64,000 nucleotides of DNA from Lentisphaerota bacterium (GCA_015061685.1 SUWD01000004.1:1-64000), one strand, 5' to 3'; positions 33,917 through 43,428 are shown, counted from the first letter of the stretch. Notes: generated by a model not told the origin, from the sequence alone. Translations and numbers: made by a program.

Positions 33917-36589
33917 TTATGCTTCCGGTTCACTGTTTTCTTCCGCTGCCGGAACATTGTTCTCCGGTTCAACGGCAATGATCTGTGTCTCCACCGGGAT
34001 TTCGGTGACTGCCGCATCATCCGCAGAAGCCGGAGTATTCTCATCATCCGCAACCTTGATCAATTTGGCAACACCGGTGATCCGGTCATTCTGATTGAGA
34101 TTCATGATCCGTACACCCAGTGAAGCTCTGCCGACACGGCGGATCTCCGATGCCGGAATACGGGTCATCTGACCACGCTCCGTGGTAAGCAGAATTTCAT
34201 CATCCCCGGTGATCTGGATCACCGACAATACTTTCTCTCCCTCACGCAGACGGATGTTGACCACACCTCTGGCTCCGCGATTGGTTTTGCGGTAGGTCGA
34301 AACAAAGGAACGTTTACCCATACCGCCATCGGTAACGACCAAAACTTCCGGACCGATCCCGGCGGCATCTTCACCGGCGGCATCGTCTTCCTCAGCCTCG
34401 ACATCCGCAACCGGTTCATCACCGTCAAATTCACTTTGAGCTTCATCGTAAGTAGGTTCGGCAATGACCTCCAAACTCACCACCTCGTCACCCTCAAGTT
34501 TGAATCTCATACCGGTCACGCCGCGGGCAGTTCTGCCCATGGGCCGGATCTGATCGTCATTCTGGTCAAAGCGGCACGCCATACCAAGTTTGGTGGAAAG
34601 AAGCAATTCATCCCCATTGGATGCCACGGCGGCACCGATAAGATCGTCATCTTCCTCAATGACCAATGCCCGCAGTCCGACCCGGCGGAGATTTTTGAAC
34701 AGAGCCAATTCAGACTTTTTGATAAAGCCGCGTTTCGATGCCATGACGATGTATTTGTCGGGATCTTCAAAATCCTCTTTGGATACCGTAAGCATGGCAC
34801 AGATCTTTTCGCCCTCCTCAACTTTGATGAGGTTGATGATCGCTTTGCCCTTGCCGGTACGGACTCCCTCTGGGATCTCATACACATTGAGCCAATACAT
34901 AAAGCCGCGGTCGGTAAAGAAGAAAATAATATCATGACTGTGGGCATTGAAAAGATGTGCCACATGGTCTTCTTCTTTGGTTCCCATACCGATGATACCT
35001 TTGCCGCCGCGGTGCTGGGTGCGGTAGGTGTCCGCCGGCACACGCTTGATGTAACCGGTATCGGAAACGGTTATCACGCAACTGTGCCGGGGAATAAGGT
35101 CGGCAATATTAAGATCGCTGTCATCCATGGTGATCTCGGTACGCCGGGGAGTGGAATATTTTTCCTTGATCTCCAGCAATTCTTCTTTGACGACCGCAAT
35201 TCTTTTGCCGTGATCGGCGATCAGACCGTTGAGATATTCGATCCTCTGGGTCAATTCCCGGAACTCATCCTGCAGATTGCCGATAGCCAGTCCGGTCAGC
35301 TGATGCAGACGCATTTCCAGAATCGCATCCGCCTGAAGTTCGGAAAGATTGAATCTTTCACGAAGATTGGTATGAGCATCCTGCTTGGTTGCAGATTCAC
35401 GGATGATCGTAACAACATCGTCAAGATTCTCGACCGCAGTTATCAAGCCGACCACGATGTGCATACGGGCTTCGGCAGTTTTCAAGCGGAAAATACTGCG
35501 GCGGAGAATAACTTCCAAACGGTGGTCGATGTAAGCCTGAAGCACCTGGGCAAGATTCATGATCCGGGGACGGTTGTGATCGACCACCAGCATCGTACAG
35601 CCGATGGTGGTCTCAAAGGCGGTCATCGAATAAAGCTGATTCAGAACCACCTGCCCCATCGAACCTTTTTTGATATCAACCACGATCCGGATACCGGTAC
35701 GGTCACTGCTCTCATCCCGGACATCGCTGATCCCGGTGATCTTCTTATCCGAAATCATCTGTTCGATACGGGTGATCTGGTCACTGCGGTAAACTCCGTA
35801 AGGAATTTCACTGAAAATGATCTGCTCTCTGCCGTCTTTTTCAATGATGTCAGCTTTGGCACGCAACCGGACACTGCCGCGGCCGGTCTGATAAAACTGA
35901 CGCAGAGTGTAACGGCCGCGAATGATCGCTCCGCCGGGAAAGTCCGGTCCGGGAAGATAATCCATAAGCTGATCCACGGTAAGTTCCGGATTGTCCAGCA
36001 AAGCCACAGTAGCATCAATAACTTCGCCGAGGTTGTGAGTGGGAATATTCGTCGCCATACCCACACCGATACCGGTCGTACCATTAACCAGCAGCTGGGG
36101 GAATTTGGCAGGCAGTACCGACGGCTCGACATCGGATTCATCAAAGGTCGGCACCATATCCACAGTGTCTTCCTTGATATCCTGAAGCATCTCTTCAGCA
36201 AGACGCTCCATGCGGCACTCCGTATAACGGCTCGCAGCCGCCGGGTCACCGTCATCAGTACCGAAGTTTCCCTGCCCTTCGATCAGAGGAGCCCGCAAGC
36301 TGAAAGGCTGCCCCAGACGCACCAGAGCATCGTAAATAGCTGAATCACCGTGCGGGTGGTAATTACCCATAACTTCACCGACCACCTTGGCACATTTGAC
36401 CGTCTGGTGGCTCTTGGTAATTCCCATGCGGCCCATGGCGTACAGAATACGGCGGTTAACCGGTTTCAATCCGTCACGCACGTCCGGAATGGCACGGCCG
36501 ACGTTTACACTGAGCGAATACTGGAGATACGCAGTGTGCATGATCTCCTCGATATTCACCGGAATATCGCGTAAAGGGGTGTCACTCAT
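33917..36589 (-). CDS. gyrA: DNA gyrase subunit A
   Basis: An 890-residue type IIA topoisomerase subunit. The active-site Tyr122 is in SRYTECR, and the quinolone-resistance region reads GDSAIYD with Ser83 and Asp87, the wild-type residues in E. coli numbering. The C-terminal beta-propeller begins with QHRGGKG, the GyrA box that distinguishes gyrase from topoisomerase IV. It has an acidic insert (about 715-735) and a long acidic tail. The frame extends 11 codons upstream; the ATG at 36589 is chosen because AAGGAAAG precedes it. It leads the operon gyrA-folP-cdaA-ybbR-PpiD-like-speD. Confidence 0.96.
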   Translation of the reverse strand: MSDTPLRDIPVNIEEIMHTAYLQYSLSVNVGRAIPDVRDGLKPVNRRILYAMGRMGITKSHQTVKCAKVVGEVMGNYHPHGDSAIYDALVRLGQPFSLRAPLIEGQGNFGTDDGDPAAASRYTECRMERLAEEMLQDIKEDTVDMVPTFDESDVEPSVLPAKFPQLLVNGTTGIGVGMATNIPTHNLGEVIDATVALLDNPELTVDQLMDYLPGPDFPGGAIIRGRYTLRQFYQTGRGSVRLRAKADIIEKDGREQIIFSEIPYGVYRSDQITRIEQMISDKKITGISDVRDESSDRTGIRIVVDIKKGSMGQVVLNQLYSMTAFETTIGCTMLVVDHNRPRIMNLAQVLQAYIDHRLEVILRRSIFRLKTAEARMHIVVGLITAVENLDDVVTIIRESATKQDAHTNLRERFNLSELQADAILEMRLHQLTGLAIGNLQDEFRELTQRIEYLNGLIADHGKRIAVVKEELLEIKEKYSTPRRTEITMDDSDLNIADLIPRHSCVITVSDTGYIKRVPADTYRTQHRGGKGIIGMGTKEEDHVAHLFNAHSHDIIFFFTDRGFMYWLNVYEIPEGVRTGKGKAIINLIKVEEGEKICAMLTVSKEDFEDPDKYIVMASKRGFIKKSELALFKNLRRVGLRALVIEEDDDLIGAAVASNGDELLLSTKLGMACRFDQNDDQIRPMGRTARGVTGMRFKLEGDEVVSLEVIAEPTYDEAQSEFDGDEPVADVEAEEDDAAGEDAAGIGPEVLVVTDGGMGKRSFVSTYRKTNRGARGVVNIRLREGEKVLSVIQITGDDEILLTTERGQMTRIPASEIRRVGRASLGVRIMNLNQNDRITGVAKLIKVADDENTPASADDAAVTEIPVETQIIAVEPENNVPAAEENSEPEA

Positions 36590-36644
36590 CTTTCTTTCCT
36601 TGTTTAATATAAAAAGTTGCAACTATAACAATATTTATATAGAT

Positions 36645-36673
36645 AATATAGCACACTTAACGCATATTAACAA
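36645..36673 (-). promoter_or_regulatory. Promoter of the gyrA operon
   Basis: Minus strand: TTGTTA (36673-36668), 17-bp spacer, TATATT (36650-36645), preceded by GTGC as at several other promoters here. The leader is about 50 nt. Confidence 0.5.
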
Positions 36674-36706
36674 GTCAAAATCAAGTCCAAAACAAGCTTT
36701 TATCCA

Positions 36707-36741
36707 CAAAAAAATACCGTATCCGCAAATATTGGATACGG
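36707..36741 (-). terminator. Rho-independent terminator of the EamA-type transporter gene
   Basis: On the minus strand CCGTATCC and GGATACGG form the stem around a 9-nt loop, followed by TATTTTTTT, about 25 bp after the stop at 36768. Confidence 0.88.
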
Positions 36742-36767
36742 CAAGTGGTTTTCAGCTGATTCACTGA

Positions 36768-37679
36768 TCATAAAACAGAAAGAACAAGCCCGGTTACGAT
36801 CAGAAAACTTCCCAGATATTTGGGCAGAGTACCACGCTCTTTCAAAATAATGATCCCGGCAAAAAGACCGAAAATCAAGCCCAGCTGACGGAATACCTGC
36901 ACATAGGAAACATTGGTGACATAGACCATTGCAATAAGCACCAGCACATAGGTCAGAGAGGCAAATACCCCGGCGGCAAACGGTGCAAAACGGCAATTCT
37001 GCCAGATCTCTTTGAAGTGTTTGCGTTGACGGGGGATCGCCGTTGACAGCAGCAGCAGCGTGGAACTCAGAAAAATCCCCCGGGTCGAATAATAAGAAAG
37101 ACTAACCACCGGTTTGCTCACCGCCAGATCTTTAATATTTTCCAGCATTATCTGCTGGCACAGATTGTCAAAAATCGTGTAACCGGTCGTGCCGCAGGCC
37201 GTAAGCAGAATAAAAAACATATTTTTGCTGAAATAATTCCGCCAGTTAAAGTCCCTCAATTGTTTTAGCGGCATACAGATGCACCCCGAAAAAACCAGCA
37301 CCATCCCGCACATTGCCAGAGCTGTAAGCGGTTTACCCATATTGAATATCGCCGTCACCGCCGCCGTCAGAAGCATCGGCAGCGACCTCATCATCGGATA
37401 GGCACTGGACATATCCATAAGGCGGTACGCCATTACCAATCCGCCGCAGTAGATCACCGCATCACTGAAAACCGACCCCGCCAGAGATGCCCAGAATTGC
37501 CACGGCATCGACCATACCGGGATCGGTGTCCAGAATTGCACATGCACCCACATCAAAGCCGCCGTACTGCAGATAATGCCGTAAAAAGGCATCGTCATAC
37601 GATTCTTTTTTGCCAGAATATTCCATGAAGCATGAAGTACCGCCGACATCACGATCAGAATAAAAGCCATCCAACTCAT
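36768..37679 (-). CDS. EamA-type (drug/metabolite) transporter
   Basis: A 303-residue inner-membrane protein with about ten hydrophobic helices in two five-helix halves, typical of the EamA/DMT superfamily. The end of the second half has YVQVFRQLGLIFGLFAGIIILKE and a PKYLGSFLIVTGLVL finish, the usual EamA signature. The frame extends 24 codons upstream to 37751, but the ATG at 37679 follows GGGGGA. It forms a single-gene unit with its own terminator, divergent from the gene at 37822. The substrate cannot be read from the sequence. Confidence 0.88.
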   Translation of the reverse strand: MSWMAFILIVMSAVLHASWNILAKKNRMTMPFYGIICSTAALMWVHVQFWTPIPVWSMPWQFWASLAGSVFSDAVIYCGGLVMAYRLMDMSSAYPMMRSLPMLLTAAVTAIFNMGKPLTALAMCGMVLVFSGCICMPLKQLRDFNWRNYFSKNMFFILLTACGTTGYTIFDNLCQQIMLENIKDLAVSKPVVSLSYYSTRGIFLSSTLLLLSTAIPRQRKHFKEIWQNCRFAPFAAGVFASLTYVLVLIAMVYVTNVSYVQVFRQLGLIFGLFAGIIILKERGTLPKYLGSFLIVTGLVLSVL

Positions 37680-37754
37680 TGTTTTCCCCCGGAGTAAAAT
37701 CAAATATCCGCATAATATACATCCGGCAGAGGTAAAAATCAACCGTTTCAAGGT

Positions 37755-37783
37755 TTGGAAAAACTCATTTTGCGTGCTATATT
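37755..37783 (+). promoter_or_regulatory. Promoter of the deacetylase-like gene
   Basis: TTGGAA (37755-37760), 17-bp spacer, TATATT (37778-37783), then GAGGTAA before the ATG at 37822. Confidence 0.6.
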
Positions 37784-37821
37784 AAAGAACGAATCAACAT
37801 AAAATCAATGAGGTAACAAAT

Positions 37822-38931
37822 ATGCTTGAGATCATCTTCCCCGCCCAGGGAGAAATCCTTTCCCGCCGCAACGGTCAGGAATCAGCTGACGGTCTGACCA
37901 TCAATGTCATCGGCATAGCACGCACCACGGACAATGTTTCGGTCAACGGCATCCCCGCCCGCCGCTGCGGTGAACGTTTTGAAGCAACAGTAACTCTGAC
38001 CGACCGGTTCAGTACTATCACCGCGACTTCCTCCGGCAACCGGGGCAAAGCTTCCCGGGAAATCCAGGTAGTTTATGACAAAAACTCCTTCCGGAGAGTC
38101 AATTTCTGCATCGACGACGTGATCTTCACCCTCCGGGAGATCGCTCAAAGCCGCCCGGCATCGCTCTTTGACCACTTCTATCTGCGGAATATGAAAACGC
38201 TGCATGACAAATACGGCATGAAAATAACCTTGAATCTTTTTCACGACGATCTGCGAAGCAACTTCACGCTCGCCCAATTCCCGGACACCTACAAACAGGA
38301 GTGGATAGACAACTCCGACTGGCTGAAACTCTCTTTCCACGCCAAAGCCGAATTCCCCGACCGCCCCTATCAGAATGCCGAAGTGGAACAGCTCATTGCC
38401 GAATACGATGAAGTATGCAACGAAATAATCCGCTTCGCCGGAGCCGAAACCTTTATCGCTCCTCCCAATATCCACTGGGCTATGGTCAAGCCTGCCGCTT
38501 TGCCGCTGCTCCGGAAACGGGGATTGAAGTTCCTCGGCGGACTCTTTGTCAACGCACGTACCCGGATTGGAGAATCCACCGATGATGCCATCTCCTGTGA
38601 TATCGGTTATTTCCGGGGGGATGATGATTCACTTTTCCTCTCGCAAAAACAACTCTTTTACGATTTTGCCAACGACATCTGCTTCGGTACAGAAGCGATA
38701 GTCTGCAATCTTGAGGAAATGCCGGAACTGGAAAGAAAACTTGCTTCACTCATCGCAGACAGCAACAATGAAGCACTGCATCTGCTCAGCCATGAACAAT
38801 ACTCTTATCCTTTCTACGAGAGCTACTTGCCGGATCATGACCAGCGTCTGGCCCTGACCGTGAAAATGCTCAGCGAAGCCGGTTTTGAATTCGTATTTTT
38901 CAATGAGGGATTCCTCGGCAACACCCGGTAA
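37822..38931 (+). CDS. Polysaccharide-deacetylase-like protein with N-terminal Ig-like part
   Basis: A 369-residue cytoplasmic protein. Residues about 1-90 are a beta-sandwich of Ig type (INVIGIARTTDNVSVNGIPAR, VTLTDRFSTITATSSG). The rest resembles a NodB/polysaccharide-deacetylase barrel: FCIDDVIFTL (the Asp pair), KITLNLFHDD, LSFHAKAEFPDRP (His metal ligand) and LLSHEQYSYPF near the end. A complete H-x3-5-H motif is not certain. There is no signal peptide. It is a single gene followed directly by a truncated R1 repeat. Function as a deacetylase or related hydrolase is an inference. Confidence 0.62.
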   Translation: MLEIIFPAQGEILSRRNGQESADGLTINVIGIARTTDNVSVNGIPARRCGERFEATVTLTDRFSTITATSSGNRGKASREIQVVYDKNSFRRVNFCIDDVIFTLREIAQSRPASLFDHFYLRNMKTLHDKYGMKITLNLFHDDLRSNFTLAQFPDTYKQEWIDNSDWLKLSFHAKAEFPDRPYQNAEVEQLIAEYDEVCNEIIRFAGAETFIAPPNIHWAMVKPAALPLLRKRGLKFLGGLFVNARTRIGESTDDAISCDIGYFRGDDDSLFLSQKQLFYDFANDICFGTEAIVCNLEEMPELERKLASLIADSNNEALHLLSHEQYSYPFYESYLPDHDQRLALTVKMLSEAGFEFVFFNEGFLGNTR

Positions 38932-38939
38932 AAAAGCGG

Positions 38940-39065
38940 TCTATTGTCTCATTTTTTGTGAAAAATCTTTCCTTCCGTCTCCGTTGCTCTACGCCGCGAC
39001 GAGGCGGTGGTGCATTGCGAGCAATCTCTTGGCAAATCTGCGGACGTTTTCGCAGTCATGTACGT
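38940..39065 (+). mobile_element. R1 copy, right-truncated, long variant
   Basis: It begins with the R1 left end (ATTGTCTCATTTTTTGTGAA), has the GC-rich extra segment shared with 22125-22288, continues like R1a through GCAAATCTGCGGACGTTTTC and stops after CATGTACGT. The promoter part and right terminal repeat are missing. It separates two convergent genes. Confidence 0.75.
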
Positions 39066-39085
39066 CAATACTTGAAAAGCGGCAG

Positions 39086-39655
39086 TTACTTCCAGAATGT
39101 CCCGATGCGGGTATTCATATCGGCAGATAATGCGTGCAGATCTTTTTCGTTTTTGACATCAGCAAAAACGATCACTCCGGTATCAAATCCGGAAACAGAT
39201 AAACGCAAATTCGGATAGGCGGTCATATCAATCCGTTTATCCGGAGTATTGATCAGATAAGCCGCCACCAGACGGCGGCAGAGTACTTCATCTGACAAGG
39301 CATTTTTCAGCAATTCTTTCAAGCTCCCGGCATCCTTACCGCTTCCGGCAAGAATAAAAGGTCTGCCGTTATTGTAATGCTCTGAATAATACGCAAATGC
39401 GTCAGCAATACTCTTTGCCCGATCACCGGAGAGACGGGGAATGAAAAACCTTGCCTGTATCCCCGAAATCTGCGGATAAGCAGCAACTGCTGCATCATCA
39501 CCGGGCAGAAGAAATATATCCGCTTCAAGTCCATTAACACCGCTTTCACAACTTATCCAGCTGCCTTGACTGCTGTAATCAATGATGGAACAACCTGCAC
39601 CAAGCAATAACAGAAAAAATCCTGCGAATATTTTCCCTAACCTTTTCATCATCAA
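39086..39655 (-). CDS. Predicted lipoprotein of unknown function
   Basis: A 189-residue protein starting MMMKRLGKIFAGFFLLLLGAGC; the lipobox LGAGC places the lipid Cys about residue 22. The rest is alpha/beta (ISGIQARFFIPRLSGDRAKSIADAF, PFILAGSGKDAG, LRLSVSGFDTGVIVFADV). No family is recognised. Its start overlaps the stop of the glycosyltransferase gene at 39652 by four bases, so both are cotranslated, suggesting an envelope role. Starting Met may be any of the three. Confidence 0.78.
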   Translation of the reverse strand: MMMKRLGKIFAGFFLLLLGAGCSIIDYSSQGSWISCESGVNGLEADIFLLPGDDAAVAAYPQISGIQARFFIPRLSGDRAKSIADAFAYYSEHYNNGRPFILAGSGKDAGSLKELLKNALSDEVLCRRLVAAYLINTPDKRIDMTAYPNLRLSVSGFDTGVIVFADVKNEKDLHALSADMNTRIGTFWK

Positions 39656-41268
39656 TATACCTTCTTTGACAAAAATTCTCCCGGTATGAGCAAACGGAAG
39701 TTGTTACCCATATACTCTTTTTCAGCAACGACCAGATACCCAGGAAGCATTACATCATGATCCACCAGCACCGGGCAGCGGTGCAAAAGAATATATTCTG
39801 CAACTTTTTGGTCATAATCAGGATAAGGATAAAAATCCCCCCGGTAAAACTGCCGGTCCTTAAAGCCGGAGCGGGGAAGCATCAAAGTAAACAACGAACT
39901 TTCACTCCAATTGACCACCCCGTTGCGAAGCAGAGGAGCCGGAAGCTTATTGGCAATATCAACCATATCCACTATGCCGCGTTCATAATTATTCAAACGG
40001 ATCCCCCGGATCCCGGGAACTGTACTTGCCTGACGCTCATTGAATTCAAGCCGGTTGAATATCCCCCAGAATCGCGGATAAAACGCCAGCAGTAAAACCA
40101 CCACCAATATCAATGCCCCAAGTTTGCCCACAAAATTACGCCGCACAAAAAGGCGGTACAGCATCAGCAAATACGCCCCCAAAAGCGGGGCTCCGCCCCA
40201 AAACAGATGACGGACACACGGCACCGGATAATATTGATGCCAACTGCCAAGACCAATGATGAGCAAAGCGGCAAAGGGCAGCTGCTTTTTCATCTCATCC
40301 CTGCCCTCAAGAAAACCACGCCGTACCGAAAAGTAAAGCATTACCATCGCCCCCAAAGGCATCAGTGCAAAAAACGCATTGCAATACCAGAATTCCTCCT
40401 GATAAAAGGGAAACAGACAATCACAGAAATACTGCCAGCTCCCACCTGCCCCACGCTGATGGGCAAAATTGACCGCATAGGCGAAATTCTGATTGATAAA
40501 ATCGCTCCAGGAGCCGGTAAAAAGAATATACATCAGTGCCGATAAAGCAATCAGCAAACCGCCTCCGGCAAAAATTCCGGCCTCAAAGATAACCCGGCGT
40601 CTGCTTTTCCCGGTAAACCAATTCAACCCCAGCAAGATAAGCACCGCCGCAAAGAATGTCACCACCCCGCAGGGCGTCCGGCTCCCCCACGTCAATCCGG
40701 CTGATATACCGGAAAACAACAACCAGCACCACCACGATTTGCCGCTTTCAAAATAACGGAGCAGAAAATATGCACTCAACAGCATGAAAAAAAGTGCATA
40801 AGCACTGTTCCAGCTGTGAAACGTCACCATCGTGCAGGAGGATATCAGACAGAACAGCACCGGAGTGAAATAAGACAATTTTGCCGGCAGAAAACGCCGC
40901 CACAAAAGATCAAGCAATACCGCACTGCCGGCATAGAAAAATACCGTCAGCAACCGGATAACGATCAATTCCGCTCCGAAAAAAGCAACTGCAAGACCTT
41001 GCAGCAGAGGGACAAGCAAACCATACTGGCAGAAAACATCCCGGAAAACAACATTCCCTTTTGCCACTTCAAATGCAGGAATCATCATCACTCCGTCATG
41101 ATGCGGATCGATCCCGATACGGGCAAACAGAGCAAAGAAAATAAAAGAGAGGATATATACCGCAATTCCACGGTAAATCAGTTTACGGAAATCGGATCCA
41201 GCAGTCACGTCACCGCCGGGAACAGCGGATTTCATTTTTTTCTTTGCAGCTGCTGATGAACGGCTCAC
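39652..41268 (-). CDS. GT-C-type membrane glycosyltransferase-like protein
   Basis: A 538-residue inner-membrane protein with about 11-12 hydrophobic helices and a periplasmic C-terminal part (about 420-538). The first outer loop carries GIDPHHDGVMM, the acidic site expected of GT-C enzymes that use lipid-linked sugars, then FCQYGLLVPLLQG. These enzymes transfer sugars from polyprenyl phosphates. The N-terminal 25 residues are basic. It lies 3 bp after plsX and overlaps the lipoprotein gene. The donor and acceptor are unknown. Confidence 0.78.
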   Translation of the reverse strand: MSRSSAAAKKKMKSAVPGGDVTAGSDFRKLIYRGIAVYILSFIFFALFARIGIDPHHDGVMMIPAFEVAKGNVVFRDVFCQYGLLVPLLQGLAVAFFGAELIVIRLLTVFFYAGSAVLLDLLWRRFLPAKLSYFTPVLFCLISSCTMVTFHSWNSAYALFFMLLSAYFLLRYFESGKSWWCWLLFSGISAGLTWGSRTPCGVVTFFAAVLILLGLNWFTGKSRRRVIFEAGIFAGGGLLIALSALMYILFTGSWSDFINQNFAYAVNFAHQRGAGGSWQYFCDCLFPFYQEEFWYCNAFFALMPLGAMVMLYFSVRRGFLEGRDEMKKQLPFAALLIIGLGSWHQYYPVPCVRHLFWGGAPLLGAYLLMLYRLFVRRNFVGKLGALILVVVLLLAFYPRFWGIFNRLEFNERQASTVPGIRGIRLNNYERGIVDMVDIANKLPAPLLRNGVVNWSESSLFTLMLPRSGFKDRQFYRGDFYPYPDYDQKVAEYILLHRCPVLVDHDVMLPGYLVVAEKEYMGNNFRLLIPGEFLSKKVY

Positions 41269-41271
41269 TTC

Positions 41272-42294
41272 TTACGCCTTTTCCGGTTTTGCCAGATCTC
41301 CGGCGTCAGCGATAGCCTCGACAATACGCTGATTAAGCTCAAATTTCACACATTCAGCAGATACCCGGATCGCATTACGCACCGCCACCGGATTCGATCC
41401 GCCGTGGCCGATAATGCAGATACCATTGATACCCAGAAGCGGAGCCCCGCCGATAACATCGGATGAACCATGGGCTTTTAATTCGTTAAAGGCATTCTTT
41501 GCCAAAACTGCACCGACCAGACGGGCGGCACTTTTATTGAGTGCCTGTTTCAGCCAATAACCGGTAGCTTTGGCAAGACCCTCGGCACTTTTGAGCAGGA
41601 CGTTTCCGGCAAAACCATCACTGACCAGCACATCGCAAACACCCTCAAAAGCGGTATTGGCTTCCACATTGCCGACAAAATTGATCGGCAGCTGCTCCAG
41701 ACGCTTGAAGGTCTCTTTGGTCAAATCACAACCTTTGATATCTTCTCCACCGACACTGAGCAGACCGACACGGGGACGCTCTTTGTGGTAAAGATAGCGG
41801 GCGTAAACCTCGCCCATAAGTGCGAACTGCACCATATTATGCACTCCGCAATCCGGATTCGCACCGGCATCCATCAGCAGAAAACGATCTTCTTTCGCCG
41901 GCATGCTCGCACCAAGTGCCGGACGGTCAACCCCCGGCAAAGTCCGTGCCAGAACCGTCGTCGCCGCCACGGTAGCCCCGGTATGCCCCGGTGTCGCCAT
42001 TGCGTCGATCTCTTTGGCTTTCATCATCTTTGCCAGTGCGGTGATGGATGAATCCCTTTTGGAACGCAACGATACTGCCGACGGCTCCGACATCTCACAA
42101 ACCGTCGGTGCATGAACCAGCTCAAGATGCGGATGATTGGCAATACCGTACTTTTCCAGATAAAAAGCAACCCGGTCGCGATGACCGACCAGAACTATAT
42201 CCAAGTCGGGAAAATCGACCAATGCCTGTGCGACACCTTCAACGACTACACCGGGAGCGAAATCCCCCCCCATCGCATCTACGCCGATTCTCAT
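41272..42294 (-). CDS. plsX: Phosphate acyltransferase PlsX
   Basis: A 340-residue peripheral membrane enzyme that converts acyl-ACP to acyl-phosphate for phospholipid synthesis. It shows the family start MRIGVDAMGGDFAP, then GHTGA and SVGGEDIKG, and NFVGNVEANTAFEGVCDVLVSDGFAGN. The frame opens at a TTG (42321), but the ATG at 42294 directly precedes the conserved start and leaves 36 bp after rpmF. The rpmF-plsX order is the standard one in bacteria. Confidence 0.95.
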   Translation of the reverse strand: MRIGVDAMGGDFAPGVVVEGVAQALVDFPDLDIVLVGHRDRVAFYLEKYGIANHPHLELVHAPTVCEMSEPSAVSLRSKRDSSITALAKMMKAKEIDAMATPGHTGATVAATTVLARTLPGVDRPALGASMPAKEDRFLLMDAGANPDCGVHNMVQFALMGEVYARYLYHKERPRVGLLSVGGEDIKGCDLTKETFKRLEQLPINFVGNVEANTAFEGVCDVLVSDGFAGNVLLKSAEGLAKATGYWLKQALNKSAARLVGAVLAKNAFNELKAHGSSDVIGGAPLLGINGICIIGHGGSNPVAVRNAIRVSAECVKFELNQRIVEAIADAGDLAKPEKA

Positions 42295-42330
42295 ATTACC
42301 GCGTCCGGGCTTTACGGTCAATGTGACCGC

Positions 42331-42510
42331 TTATGCTTCAACCGTAACAACCTGTTTGCCATCATACTGGCCGCAGGAGGCACAGACACGATGGGGCATC
42401 ACAGGGGCACCGCAGGAAACACAATAAGTGGCGGCGACACCCTCATAACGGTTGGCGGCTTTGCGCTGACGGCGCTGCATACGGGAAGTTTTTCTTTTCG
42501 GAACTGCCAT
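42331..42510 (-). CDS. rpmF: 50S ribosomal protein L32
   Basis: A 59-residue protein with the L32 start MAVPKRKTSRMQRRQRKAAN and a zinc ribbon, Cys30-x2-Cys33 (CVSC) and Cys43-x2-Cys46 (CASC). It is a late-assembly component of the large ribosomal subunit. AAGGAG lies before the ATG and a promoter at 42576-42603. plsX follows. Confidence 0.97.
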   Translation of the reverse strand: MAVPKRKTSRMQRRQRKAANRYEGVAATYCVSCGAPVMPHRVCASCGQYDGKQVVTVEA

Positions 42511-42575
42511 TTTTCAAACTCCTTTTATTTAAACACAATTATTCCATTTTCAGAAAAATCATTTTCAATCTGTAT

Positions 42576-42603
42576 AATATACCCCACTTTACCGGTTTTG
42601 CAA
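42576..42603 (-). promoter_or_regulatory. Promoter of rpmF-plsX operon
   Basis: Minus strand: TTGCAA (42603-42598), 16-bp spacer, TATATT (42581-42576), about 65 bp before the rpmF start codon. Confidence 0.55.
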
Positions 42604-42708
42604 GTTCATTTGTGTTTTTTCAGAGGAATTTCCTCGTGTTTGCTTGCTTTTTTACGTTTTTTACAGTACATTAAGCAGAATAACTCACAGAAATTCAGGT
42701 TTTCAACA

Positions 42709-43428
42709 ATGAATAGAAAAAATATTTTTTCCAAAGCATTCACCGCCTCACTGCCGGTTTTGATGGGATACAGTGCAATGGGCATGGCCGCCGGAATACT
42801 GCTCGCCGGAAAGATACCCCGGCCGGATATCGCCCTTTGGGGTTTTTTGAGCAGCATGTCCAGCATTTCCGGAGCATTGCAGTTTGCCATGGTCGATTGG
42901 ATAAGCAGCCGCACCGCCTTTATCGACGTTGCCCTGCTCACGCTTTTCCTCAATATCCGTTACGCCATGTACGGATTGTCTCTGCTGGAGAAATTCAAAG
43001 GAATAAACTTCTGGAAAAAATGCTATTTCATCTGGAGTCTCACCGATGAGACTTTTGCGTTGGAGGCAGAAAGCAAATTCCCGGACAAAAAGGAGAATAT
43101 CCGTTACTGTTTCTATGTCGCTCTGCTGGATCACGCTTACTGGGTGTGCGGCGTGACCGTCGGTGCCATCGCCGGAAAACATCTGCCTTTTTCATCCAGA
43201 GGGATCGATTTTGCAATGACCGCTCTTTTTCTGGTCGTTCTGACCGATCAGTGCCGGGTAAGAGCAAATATCATCCCCGCTGTCATCGGAGTTGCTTCCG
43301 CCATAACTGCCCGGATATTTTTCCCGGTCAACAATATGCTCATCCCCGCAATGATCATGATGACCGCCGCATTCCTCATTTTCCGCAAAGGTTTGGAAAA
43401 ACGCCTCAAAGAAGGAGCTGAATCATGA
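42709..43428 (+). CDS. azlC: AzlC-family branched-chain amino-acid exporter subunit
   Basis: A 239-residue inner-membrane protein of the AzlC/YgaZ family, which with AzlD exports branched-chain amino acids. The family start is clear: FTASLPVLMGYSAMGMAAGIL, then GFLSSMSSISGALQFAMV and LNIRYAMYGLSL. The open frame extends far upstream through rpmF in another frame; the ATG at 42709 begins the recognisable protein. The stop overlaps azlD by four bases (ATGA). Confidence 0.93.
   Translation: MNRKNIFSKAFTASLPVLMGYSAMGMAAGILLAGKIPRPDIALWGFLSSMSSISGALQFAMVDWISSRTAFIDVALLTLFLNIRYAMYGLSLLEKFKGINFWKKCYFIWSLTDETFALEAESKFPDKKENIRYCFYVALLDHAYWVCGVTVGAIAGKHLPFSSRGIDFAMTALFLVVLTDQCRVRANIIPAVIGVASAITARIFFPVNNMLIPAMIMMTAAFLIFRKGLEKRLKEGAES

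Noticed and set aside
34436..36343. 635-codon open frame on the plus strand
   Set aside because: It lies entirely antisense to gyrA, whose frame is confirmed by motifs throughout.
42112..42708. Upstream extension of azlC
   Set aside because: The extension runs antisense through rpmF and plsX; the family sequence starts only at 42709.
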